Assembly (NCBI GenBank): GCA_964458805.1
Contig: CAYWKH010000033.1
Location: 1 to 21,332, forward strand
DNA: 21,332 nucleotides
Reading direction: 5' to 3'
Origin: JAAYLU01 sp964458805
GTDB lineage: Bacteria; Synergistota; Synergistia; Synergistales; Aminobacteriaceae
Part shown: positions 1 through 6,746 of the stretch, one piece after another
Numbering within the stretch: position 1 is the first letter of the stretch
Layout of the letters: the number at the start of each line of letters is the position of its first letter
The notes under the pieces: model-generated
Databases searched by the model: none
What the model was told of the DNA's origin: nothing
The model's input: the letters and a program-made list of their open reading frames with translations, nothing else
Program-made: the position numbers and the translations under genes

Positions 1-233
1 CTCAGCTCCTTCAACGGCCTGCCGTCCAGGCGCACGCACCCCGAAAAGGGGAGGGCGCCTCCGAGCAGGCGCAGCAGAGTGCTCTTGCCGCTCCCGTTCG
101 GTCCGAGCAGCATTGTCACCGCTCCCGGCTGGAAGACGGCGGACACAGAGTCCAGCACCGGCCTTCGCCCGTATCCGGCGGAGACCCGGTCCAGCACTAT
201 TCCGCGCTCCTCGGCTGCTGGGAGTGCTTTCAT
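1..233 (-). CDS. ABC transporter ATP-binding protein, FecE/BtuD type (partial, N-terminus)
   Basis: This is the N-terminal 77 codons of an ABC ATPase; the rest lies beyond the left edge. The Walker A motif GPNGSGKST is visible at about residues 44-52, preceded by the usual N-terminal beta strands (GIVLDRVSAGYG). The ATG at 233 overlaps the TGA of the upstream permease in an ATGA arrangement, so the two are translationally coupled. In the cytoplasm it would drive import through the permease. Because the operon starts behind a cobalamin riboswitch and includes a cobaltochelatase, the substrate is probably a corrinoid, or possibly another iron- or heme-type chelate. The Walker B and signature motifs are outside the window, so subfamily assignment rests on context. 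Confidence 0.85.
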   Translation of the reverse strand, partial: MKALPAAEERGIVLDRVSAGYGRRPVLDSVSAVFQPGAVTMLLGPNGSGKSTLLRLLGGALPFSGCVRLDGRPLKEL

Positions 234-1227
234 CCGGCTCCTCCCCCCCTGACCAGGATCCAGCAGAAGACGGGGCCGCCCGCGAGGGAGGTGACCACCC
301 CCACCGGCAGCTCGCCAAGAGCGCGCGCCGCCCCGTCGGCTGCCGCCAGCAGACACGCCCCGGCCAGGCAGGAGGCGACCAGCAGACGCCTGTGAGAGGG
401 CCCCGCGACCATCCTCAGCAGGTGCGGCCCCACCAGCCCCACGAATCCTATTATGCCGTGCGACGCCACTGTCACCGCGGCCGCTAGCGACGCCAGCGCC
501 AGCAGGACGGTCTTGACCAGGCGCTCGTTCACCCCGAGGTAGACGGCCCGGCCCTCCCCCAGCGATATGGCGTCGAGCTCGCCGCCCCACCACCAGGCCG
601 CCGCGAACAGAGCCAACCCGGCGGCCGCTATCCTCCCGGCGCCCTCCATCGTCGCCCCCGAGAAGCTGCCCATGAGNNNNNNNNNNCTATCGAGGAGACG
701 CGCTCCCCTGCGATGGCCTTCATGAGCGTGACCCCGGCAGACAGGACCGCGCCCACGACTATCCCGGACAGGACCATGTGCAGAGGAGACAGTCCGCCCG
801 AGCGCCAGGCCAGCAGCAGCGACAGCAGCAGGGCGACGACCGCCCCGGCGAAGGCCGCGGTCGACACGAACGAGCTCCCGAGGCAGATCGCGACCGAGGC
901 CCCGAGGGCGGCCCCCGAGGCGATCCCAAGCGTGTACGGCTCGGCGAGCGGGTTGGCCAGTATGCCCTGCAGCACCACGCCCGAGATCGCGAGGCACGCC
1001 CCCGCGCCCATGCTGGATAGCAGTCGAGGAAGGCGCACCGCCCTCACCGCCAGCTCCTGCTGAGGGGAGAGCCCCCCGTCAAGCCCGACGGCCGACATCA
1101 GTGCCCCGACAGCGGACACCTCCATGTCGCCGGCCAGCAGCCGCCAGAGGGCCACGGCCGACAGGGCCAGGAGCAGCGCCAGGAACAGGCAGGCCGTCCC
1201 GGCGCGCCCCTCGCTACGCCTCGGCAA
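230..1227 (-). CDS. FecCD/BtuC-type ABC transporter permease, interrupted by an assembly gap
   Basis: A polytopic permease of the iron-siderophore/cobalamin family. The N-terminal part (1227 down to 687) carries the family motifs RLPRLL, ISGVVLQGILANPLAEPYTLGI and LSGIVVGA. The C-terminal part (676 down to 230) carries LMGSFSG, HGIIGFVGLVGPHLLRM and ELPVGVVTSLAGGPVF. The two halves are in different frames only because ten Ns sit between them. Family members usually read SIVFWLMGS here, which would need eight missing bases rather than ten. With eight, the protein is 331 aa, normal for the family. The start is a TTG at 1227 just after an in-frame TGA. It begins 45 nt after cbiK and overlaps the ATPase gene by 4 nt. 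I read it as intact, not as a pseudogene. Confidence 0.85.
677..686. other. Assembly gap (10 N) inside the permease gene
   Basis: Ten Ns join two contigs inside the permease. The reading frame and the family motif on either side imply a true missing length of 8 bases (possibly 11), so the ten Ns look like a placeholder. Confidence 0.95.
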
Positions 1228-1272
1228 CTCCGGTCACCGCCTGTGTTTCGCTCCACGGCGCGTCAATGAAGC

Positions 1273-2142
1273 TCAATTCTCCTCCATGGCCTCCCTGATA
1301 TGCCCGATGAACAGATCCGCCAGCCCCTCCCCGTCGCCCAGCCCTTCGAGAAGCGCGTCGACCTTGTGCCCCTCGCCCCTGAGCTCGCTGATCCAGGACT
1401 CCGGATCATCCTCGTCGGCCATGTCGTTCTTCGCGTGATCCCCGGCCACCACCATGAAGGGGACCAGCGTCACATGCGATGGGTTCATCTCCTTGAGGCG
1501 CCTCTTGACGCTGTCGAGCCCCGGGAATGCCTCCACAAGTCCGACCACGAAAGGCAGCCCCTCCTCGTCGAGCATGAGCTGAAGCTTGCTGTACGCGGCG
1601 TTGGCCTCGTGATGGGTGCCGTGCCCCATCAGGACAACGGCCCCTCCGTCAGCGGTCAGGCGCAGGTACCTGGCCTTGACCAGTCCGACCGCGTTCTCGT
1701 AGTCATCCATCCTGTCGAGAAGCGGCCTGCCCAGGACCAGACTGTCGAACCCCCACTTGCCGCCGATCGACGCGAACGCGTCTACCACGTCAGCCAGCCC
1801 GCTGAACTCCTCGCCAGGGATGATGTGCAGCGACTGGACGACCACCGACCGGAATCCCTCGTCCTGCATCTTCGCCAGGGCGACCGCCGGCGGATCTATG
1901 GCAAGCCCCTCCTCCTTGAGGATCTTCCTGCGAATGATGTTGGACGTGTACGACATCCTCACCTCCGCCTCCGGAAACGCCTGCCGCACCGACTGAAGAA
2001 CGTTGTCGATCGCAGGCCTCGCGTCCGGCTCGGACGTCCCGAAGGCCACCAGCAGGATGCCCTGCCCCCCCTGCGCGCAGGCCGCCGCGGCCGCCAAAAG
2101 ACAAAACGTGAACACCAGTACCCAAAACGACATCTTTCTCAT
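1273..2142 (-). CDS. cbiK: Sirohydrochlorin cobaltochelatase, CbiK family, with signal peptide
   Basis: This 289-aa protein matches class II chelatases that insert Co(II) into sirohydrochlorin in anaerobic B12 synthesis. After the signal come GILLVAFGTSEPDAR (about 28-42), SLHIIPGEEF (His106), VLMGHGTHHEAN (His174) and VVAGDHAKNDMA (His236). His174 and His236 correspond to the metal-binding and catalytic histidines known in CbiK. The first 23 or so residues (MRKMSF, a hydrophobic stretch, then ACAQG) form a clear signal peptide, so the product is probably exported, like the periplasmic CbiK of Desulfovibrio. The ATG at 2142 has GGGAGGG about 9 nt upstream. A longer open frame starts inside the riboswitch and is not credible. 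The gene is the first of an operon with a FecCD-type transporter under a cobalamin riboswitch. A heme or metal-chaperone role is possible instead of B12 synthesis. Confidence 0.88.
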   Translation of the reverse strand: MRKMSFWVLVFTFCLLAAAAACAQGGQGILLVAFGTSEPDARPAIDNVLQSVRQAFPEAEVRMSYTSNIIRRKILKEEGLAIDPPAVALAKMQDEGFRSVVVQSLHIIPGEEFSGLADVVDAFASIGGKWGFDSLVLGRPLLDRMDDYENAVGLVKARYLRLTADGGAVVLMGHGTHHEANAAYSKLQLMLDEEGLPFVVGLVEAFPGLDSVKRRLKEMNPSHVTLVPFMVVAGDHAKNDMADEDDPESWISELRGEGHKVDALLEGLGDGEGLADLFIGHIREAMEEN

Positions 2143-2323
2143 CCCTTGTCCCTCCCGTGGAGTAGTCTTCCGGCCGATAGCCGGTCGCCAAGGAAGCCCT
2201 GGAGGATGCGTCCGCCAGCCCGTGCAGAAAACGATACAGGGCGCCCCCGACAGGAGACGCCCCCTTACAGACAACCAATGAAAACAACAGGCGGCCTCGA
2301 TCCCTCGCGAGTCTTCCAAGTCA
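2143..2323 (-). other. Untranslated leader / expression platform between riboswitch and cbiK
   Basis: About 180 nt separate the aptamer from the cbiK start. I see short GC-rich helices, for example CCGGC/GCCGG around 2175-2190, and a possible GGGCG/CGCCC pairing near 2240-2265. There is no convincing hairpin with a U-tract. Whether control is by termination or by translation initiation cannot be settled by eye. Confidence 0.5.
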
Positions 2324-2467
2324 TCTTCGAAGGACCGGTCTCCTGGCTTGCCCTCTTCCTGCTCCACCCCTTCCCGGAGGTCGACTCCAGTGGCACGGTG
2401 GCATCGTCAGGCTGACAGTGGCGGGTCCGCGCCGGAATTTCACCGGCTTCCCGAGCATCCTCGAAGA
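2324..2467 (-). promoter_or_regulatory. Cobalamin riboswitch aptamer
   Basis: On the minus strand the conserved cobalamin aptamer blocks appear in order: CCGGTGAAATTCCGGC (2446-2431), CCGCCACTGT (2424-2415), GCCACTGG (2394-2387), and the B12 box AGCCAGGAGACCGG (2348-2335). Closing helix P1 forms between TCTTCGAGGA (2467-2458) and TCCTTCGAAGA (2334-2324), with one bulged base. The element lies between a strong promoter and cbiK, so B12 is expected to shut off the cbiK-transporter operon. Confidence 0.95.
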
Positions 2468-2491
2468 GGAGGGTCACTCCCTCCAGAAAAG

Positions 2492-2520
2492 ATGATAATA
2501 TGATGAAGTCGGAATGTCAA
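2492..2520 (-). promoter_or_regulatory. Sigma-70-type promoter for the riboswitch-cbiK operon
   Basis: Minus strand: TTGACA (2520-2515), a 17-nt spacer, then TATCAT (2497-2492). This is a perfect -35 and a 5/6 match at -10. Transcription would begin near 2485, just before the aptamer. Confidence 0.85.
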
Positions 2521-2560
2521 GGAGAGCCGCGCCCTCAGTAAATGCGCGGTGACTCTCCTT
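2519..2560. repeat. Long imperfect palindrome beside the cbiK promoter
   Basis: The outer arms AAGGAGAG (2519-2526) and CTCTCCTT (2553-2560) pair over 8 bp. The inner arms CCGCGC (2527-2532) and GCGCGG (2544-2549) pair over 6 bp, with a 3-nt bulge and an 11-nt loop. It touches the -35 hexamer of the cbiK promoter and has no U-tract on either strand. It could be an operator or a structured RNA; I cannot tell which. Confidence 0.6.
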
Positions 2561-2642
2561 CCGGGGCTGGGCACGGCGACCTCCCGCCCTGCGTGCGGAT
2601 TCCCGACGCATGACGGACGATGCCCTGTTTTTTTATTCTTCT

Positions 2643-2651
2643 TGGTATAAT
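2643..2651 (+). promoter_or_regulatory. Extended -10 promoter of the rubrerythrin-like gene
   Basis: TGGTATAAT fits the extended -10 form TGnTATAAT exactly. No good -35 is present, as is usual for this class. The start site would fall near 2658, about 33 nt before the gene. Confidence 0.8.
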
Positions 2652-2690
2652 GAATGCGGTGTCCAAATATCATGCACTGGAGGGATGGCA

Positions 2691-3164
2691 ATGGCCGAGA
2701 GGCAGTTTGACATGAAGGAAGCGCTTCGATACGGGATCCATGCCGAGATCGAGTCCAAGGAGTTCTACCGCGTGTGGGCCGAGAGCGTCGAGGAGGACTA
2801 CCTCAAACGCGAGCTCATGGAGCTGTCCGACTGGGAGAGCGAGCACGAGGCGACGCTTGCGAGCCTGTACGAGAAGCTCTACGGGGAGAGGTACGCCGTA
2901 GACCCTGGCATCGTGGTCGCCCCGGAGCTCAAGGTCCAGACAAAGGACTTCGGCGACACCACGTCGCTTCTCCGGATCGCGCAGGCAGCGTACCTGTCGG
3001 AGATGCGCGCGATGGAGTTCTACGAGCGCCTGGAGAAGGAGTCCTCCGGGGAGGCGGCGGTAATGTTCGGCAAGATAAAGGACATGGAGAAGGAGCACAT
3101 GGACATAACCAAGAAGAGGTACCTCAAGATCCGCGAGGACGTGGTGGGCTTCAGGGCCTTCTAG
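2691..3164 (+). CDS. Rubrerythrin-like diiron (ferritin-family) protein
   Basis: This 157-aa helical protein has the duplicated diiron pattern of rubrerythrins. The first half has an E-rich helix (HAEIESKEFY, about 17-26) and ExxH at E49-H52. The second half has LSEMRAMEFYERL (about 102-114) and ExxH at E133-H136. The C-terminal rubredoxin domain of classical rubrerythrin is absent. Such proteins typically reduce peroxide or handle iron in the cytoplasm of anaerobes, with electrons from a separate donor. The ATG at 2691 is chosen because GGAGGG at 2679-2684 sits 6 nt upstream; the ATG at 2685 would be too close. The gene is monocistronic, with its own extended -10 promoter and a terminator. 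A more precise role is not visible. Confidence 0.85.
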   Translation: MAERQFDMKEALRYGIHAEIESKEFYRVWAESVEEDYLKRELMELSDWESEHEATLASLYEKLYGERYAVDPGIVVAPELKVQTKDFGDTTSLLRIAQAAYLSEMRAMEFYERLEKESSGEAAVMFGKIKDMEKEHMDITKKRYLKIREDVVGFRAF

Positions 3165-3195
3165 ACTCTGTGCGCCCGGTGTTTCAGACCAGCGG

Positions 3196-3236
3196 CAGGG
3201 AGGAGAGCCCCTCTTCGGCCCTCCTCCCTGTTTTGT
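3196..3236 (+). terminator. Rho-independent terminator after the rubrerythrin-like gene
   Basis: The arms CAGGGAGGAG (3196-3205) and CTCCTCCCTG (3221-3230) pair perfectly over 10 bp and are followed by TTTTGT. It lies 31 nt after the stop codon. The convergent acyl-CoA synthetase gene ends at 3243, so the hairpin may also serve that strand, though no U-run follows in that direction. Confidence 0.85.
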
Positions 3237-3242
3237 GCCCGC

Positions 3243-4718
3243 CTACTTCTGCTCCCTCAGCAGCCTGCGAAGCACCTTGCCCGTGCTGGAGAGAGGAAGC
3301 GCCTCCATGAACTCCACGCTGCGCGGCACCTTGAAGTGCGCCAGGTGGTGCTTGCAGAAGTCGATCAACTCGCGAGAGGTGGCCTGCGCCCCCTCCTTTA
3401 GCTGCACGAACGCCTTCGGCACCTGTCCGTTCACCGGGTGCGGCATGCCGACGACTACCGCCTGGGCCACCGATGGATGAGAGTTGATTATCGCCTCGAC
3501 CTCCTGCGGGTAGACGTTGAATCCACCGACGATGATGATGTCCGTCACCCTGTCCAGTATCTGGACGTAGCCCTCCTCGATCCTCACGTAGTCGCCCGTG
3601 TTGAACCACCCGTCCTCGAACCTCTCGGCGGTCATCGCCGGGTCCCGGAAGTAGCCGTCGGTCACCGACGGCCCCCTCACCCAGAGCACCCCCTCGCCCG
3701 ACGCGGTGACGTCGGCGTTCTTGTCGTCCCTCAGCCTCCACTCGTAGCCGCCTATGAACGGGCCGACCGTGCCCAGCCTGCGCTTCTCGTAGTTGTTGTT
3801 GACGGCCACGACGGGCGAACACTCGGTGAGCCCGTACCCCTCGACCACTCCCGCGCCCAGGACGGCCTTGGCCTTCGCGTCGAGCTGGACGTTCAGGCGG
3901 TCCCCTCCGGTTACCACCATCTTAAGGCCCCTCGGGGCGGGGGCGCCCTTGTCCGCGGCGATTATCATGAAGTGGAGCATCGCCGGGACCGCGACTATCA
4001 CGTTGGTCCCCGAGGCGTGAATCGCCTTCATCGACTCCACCGGCGGAAGGAAGGATGCCAGGATGGCCTGCTTAAGGTTTCGGACCAGGGGCATCAGGCC
4101 CGACACTGTATAGCCGAAAGAGTGGAAGTTCGGCAGCACGTTGAGAAGTACGTCCCCTGGCGCCAGCAGTTCAAGCGCCTCGTACATCTGCAACGCGTTG
4201 TCGAGCAGGTTCCCGTGGCTGAGCGGGACCGCCTTCGGGAGACCCGTGGTGCCGGATGTTGCGAATATCACCGCTAGAGAGTCATCCTCCGCGCTGGTCT
4301 CAACCACTGAGAACTCGGGAAGCGGGGCCGTCAGGCTCTCCGCCGTGATGACCGAGACCCCCCGCTCCACAAGGGCCCCCTTCAGCTCGTCGAGGCCGGG
4401 GGCGAGCACCACCGCGCAGGGCTCGATCAGGTCGAGCGTCCCCAGCAGCGATGGCAGGCCGGATTTTGCGTTCAGCGGAGCTATGGCCCCGCCCAGACTC
4501 CACGCCGCGAGCGACAGCGCGAGCACCTGCGGGGAGTTCGGCAGCAGGGCCGCTATCCTGTACCCCCTTTTGAAACCGGCTTTCCTCAGTGATTCAGTGT
4601 TCTTCGCGGCCAGCTCCAACAGATCCGAAGAGCGGCGCCAGGAGTCCTCCCACCAGTAGCAATCCTCACCGGAACGATCCTGCAGGTTTTTCAGTATGAT
4701 CTCTTCCAACCTCTGCAT
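3243..4718 (-). CDS. AMP-forming acyl-CoA synthetase / ligase (ANL superfamily)
   Basis: This 491-aa protein has all main ANL motifs: the phosphate loop TSGTTGLPKA (about 154-163), YGLTECSP (295-302), the TGD motif (374-376), the hinge and A8 region DRVTDIIIVGGFNVYPQEVE (389-408), and the C-terminal catalytic lysine in SSTGKVLRR (Lys481). It would activate a carboxylic acid to acyl-AMP and then acyl-CoA in the cytoplasm. GGFNVYP is typical of long- and medium-chain acyl-CoA ligases, but the substrate cannot be read from sequence. The ATG at 4718 follows AAGGAGGAG by 8 nt. It begins 15 nt after a four-helix membrane protein gene, so the two are probably co-transcribed. No CoA-related partner genes lie nearby. 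Confidence 0.88.
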   Translation of the reverse strand: MQRLEEIILKNLQDRSGEDCYWWEDSWRRSSDLLELAAKNTESLRKAGFKRGYRIAALLPNSPQVLALSLAAWSLGGAIAPLNAKSGLPSLLGTLDLIEPCAVVLAPGLDELKGALVERGVSVITAESLTAPLPEFSVVETSAEDDSLAVIFATSGTTGLPKAVPLSHGNLLDNALQMYEALELLAPGDVLLNVLPNFHSFGYTVSGLMPLVRNLKQAILASFLPPVESMKAIHASGTNVIVAVPAMLHFMIIAADKGAPAPRGLKMVVTGGDRLNVQLDAKAKAVLGAGVVEGYGLTECSPVVAVNNNYEKRRLGTVGPFIGGYEWRLRDDKNADVTASGEGVLWVRGPSVTDGYFRDPAMTAERFEDGWFNTGDYVRIEEGYVQILDRVTDIIIVGGFNVYPQEVEAIINSHPSVAQAVVVGMPHPVNGQVPKAFVQLKEGAQATSRELIDFCKHHLAHFKVPRSVEFMEALPLSSTGKVLRRLLREQK

Positions 4719-4733
4719 CTGAAGATCTCCTCC

Positions 4734-5516
4734 TTATTTGACGCCGGTCTGCTCCGGCGTCCTTGGGGGTGCCTCCCCGCGGCGCAGGGCGTTGAAGGCC
4801 TTTTCGATCAGGGGGGCCGACTCCTCCAGGACCGCCCTTCTCTCCAGGTCGGAGCCCGAGGACAGGAAGCGCCTGGTCTTCTCCTCCACGGCATCCACCG
4901 CCAACACGAGAAGCTCCTCAACTTCGAGCCCGTCGGACGAGTCCGGATTGGTCATCTGGATGGCCAACCTTAACTTCTTAAGCCCGTCAGCCAGGTCGGA
5001 CGCCTGTGCCGCAAACGGCGAAAGGCCGAGCTCGTCGATAAGAGAGGCGACCCGAGTCATCTGTACGAACAGCCGGCTGCGCTTCAAGGACGCGCCCATA
5101 TCCGCCTCTCTGGCGGTGAGAGAGAGCACTGTCATGAGCCCTCCGCCCCCCACCAGCACCAGGAACCCGGCTATGTGCACCGCCAGGCAGGCCGTTAGCG
5201 AGAGTTTCGGGTAGAACAGACAAATCAGCACGGTCACCAGCACGAAGACCTCGTAGAGCGCCACGGTCCTAGATATCCCGAGCAGCAGCGGTATGGGGGC
5301 GAAGTCGTCGCGCCCGACCACGGCGTGGAATATAAGGTAGGAGAAGGACAGGACCAGTGCGAACAGGATTACCCAGAAAGAGGTCCAGAATAAGTCGGTC
5401 CTCACCTCGGGCGCCACCAGCAGGAACACCGCGGCGGACAGCCCCGCCAGGATGGTGGACATCACCACCAGGAAGAAAAAACTCTTGCCCAACGTCCTGT
5501 CCGAAGAAATGAACAT
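4734..5516 (-). CDS. Uncharacterised membrane protein with four TM helices and a cytoplasmic tail
   Basis: I do not recognise this 260-aa protein. It has four clear hydrophobic helices at about residues 11-34, 42-67, 77-101 and 105-133. A soluble, charged, mostly helical C-terminal half of about 125 residues follows (ELGLSPFAAQASDLADGL, then EVEELLVLAVDAVEEKTRRF). No catalytic motif is visible. I chose the ATG at 5516 because GGGAG lies 10 nt upstream and the membrane region starts soon after it; an open frame runs further upstream to 5597 without a better start signal. The gene ends 15 nt before the acyl-CoA synthetase, which suggests a shared transcript and perhaps a link to lipid or envelope metabolism. 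That link is inference only. Confidence 0.7.
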   Translation of the reverse strand: MFISSDRTLGKSFFFLVVMSTILAGLSAAVFLLVAPEVRTDLFWTSFWVILFALVLSFSYLIFHAVVGRDDFAPIPLLLGISRTVALYEVFVLVTVLICLFYPKLSLTACLAVHIAGFLVLVGGGGLMTVLSLTAREADMGASLKRSRLFVQMTRVASLIDELGLSPFAAQASDLADGLKKLRLAIQMTNPDSSDGLEVEELLVLAVDAVEEKTRRFLSSGSDLERRAVLEESAPLIEKAFNALRRGEAPPRTPEQTGVK

Positions 5517-5763
5517 TTCAAGAAAACTCCCTTCACTGCAAAAAGATCGTCCCGACACCATCGCCCGGGCTCGGTGCCTCATGAGACCCGTCCCCATGAT
5601 TTTACATCAAAAGCCGCGATTTGTTCGCCACAGCCGAGCATTGTTCCGGGGCAAAAACAGGTCGCCCATGAAAACCGCGTTCCTGCCGCACCGTTATTAT
5701 GCTACCATAGCCGCTAGGGGAAAAAGGCAGGAAAACCGCCGATCAGGAGGTGATCATCAGCCT

Positions 5764-6513
5764 ATGGACGAACAGGAATTGTACTCCCTCGCAGCGCGAC
5801 TCCGGGAGGGAACCCTGGAGGCGTCGGAATTCGCGGCCAGGATAAAGGCGCTCCCCTTCCGGGACCTCGGAGATGTCAAGATCGACACCCACCGCCGCCT
5901 TCGCAAGGGGTTCTCGGAGATAGTCTACTGTCCGGGCAAGAGCGACGAGCAGCTGCACACGATAGCGCGCTCTCTCTCGGACTCGGCCTTCAACATACTC
6001 TTCTCCCGAGCCGACCGACGTCAGTTCGAGATAGTCCGCGAGGACATCCCGGACGCGATATACCACGACAGGGCCAGGCTGATCGGGGTACGCAGGGAGG
6101 AGCTGCCCCCCTGCGACGGGATGACCGTCGTGACGGCCGGCAGCAGCGACGCGCCGGTGGCGGAGGAGGCCGCGATCACCGCCGAGTACATGGGGTGCGC
6201 GGTCGTCCGCATCTACGACGCCGGCGCCGCAGGGCTGCACCGGCTGCTGGCGCACGCGGAGACACTGCAGGCGTCGAAGGCGATCGTGGCGGTCGCCGGC
6301 ATGGAGGGCGCGCTTGCGAGCGTGATTGGCGGACTGGTCGCGTGCCCGGTGGTCGCCGTACCCACCAGCGTAGGGTACGGGGCCAACCTCGGAGGGCTGG
6401 CCCCGCTTCTGACGATGCTTAACACCTGCGCCTCGGGCGTGGCGGTGATGAACATAGACAACGGCCTCGGCGCCGGGTACTTCGCGGCCAAGATAGTGCG
6501 CCAGTCGAGGTGA
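5764..6513 (+). CDS. larB: LarB, nickel-pincer cofactor biosynthesis carboxylase/hydrolase
   Basis: This 249-aa PurE-related protein matches LarB, which carboxylates and hydrolyses nicotinic acid adenine dinucleotide in the first step of making the nickel-pincer nucleotide cofactor of lactate racemase and related enzymes. Landmarks are VTAGSSDAPVAEEA (124-137), VVRIYDAGAAGLHR (147-160), AVAGMEGALASVIGGL (176-191), VPTSVGYGANLGGL (199-212) and LNTCASGVAVMNIDNGLGAG (219-238). Cys222 corresponds to the reactive cysteine known in the family. The ATG at 5764 is preceded by AGGAGGTGATC (5745-5755), a very long match to the 16S rRNA 3' end, though spaced slightly far. The frame extends upstream to 5452 but that part lacks family similarity. 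larC and larE are not in the window, so they must lie elsewhere if the pathway is complete. Confidence 0.92.
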   Translation: MDEQELYSLAARLREGTLEASEFAARIKALPFRDLGDVKIDTHRRLRKGFSEIVYCPGKSDEQLHTIARSLSDSAFNILFSRADRRQFEIVREDIPDAIYHDRARLIGVRREELPPCDGMTVVTAGSSDAPVAEEAAITAEYMGCAVVRIYDAGAAGLHRLLAHAETLQASKAIVAVAGMEGALASVIGGLVACPVVAVPTSVGYGANLGGLAPLLTMLNTCASGVAVMNIDNGLGAGYFAAKIVRQSR

Positions 6514-6545
6514 GAGGCGTCAATCGGGGTCACTCTCACCCTTCG

Positions 6546-6706
6546 GGAGGGATGCTTCGCGATCCTCGCCAACCCGGGCCGAGATCCCTCGGCAAAAACG
6601 CCTCGGGATGACGGGTGCTGTCATCCCGAACGAGCGAAGCGAGGAGGGATCTCGGTCCTCGTCAACCCAAGCCGAGATCCCTCGGCAAAAAACGCCTCGG
6701 GATGAC
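6546..6706. repeat. Cluster of short intergenic repeats (two direct copies, one inverted)
   Basis: Two near-identical units of 49 and 50 bp lie at 6564-6612 and 6657-6706. Each contains GCCGAGATCCCTCGGC, then an A-run, then GCCTCGGGATGAC. Between them, 6620-6655 carries the inverted version (TCATCCCGA to GAGGGATCTCGG). Each unit can fold into a hairpin (GCCGAG/CTCGGC). This looks like a dispersed REP-like or small non-autonomous element between the convergent larB and pepT genes; it might also slow read-through from both sides. No ORF lies in it. Confidence 0.8.
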
Positions 6707-6746
6707 TGCTTGCTGCGATGAACCAGCCTCGGGATGGTTTCCCGCC

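Noticed and set aside
1300..2415. A 371-codon plus-strand open frame opposite cbiK and the riboswitch
   Set aside because: It covers a structured RNA element and a well-supported chelatase gene, and its translation has no domain features.
5595..5620. TAAAAT on the minus strand as a -10 for the four-helix membrane protein gene
   Set aside because: The matching -35 region (GAACAA) is poor and no extended -10 is present, so I do not claim a promoter.
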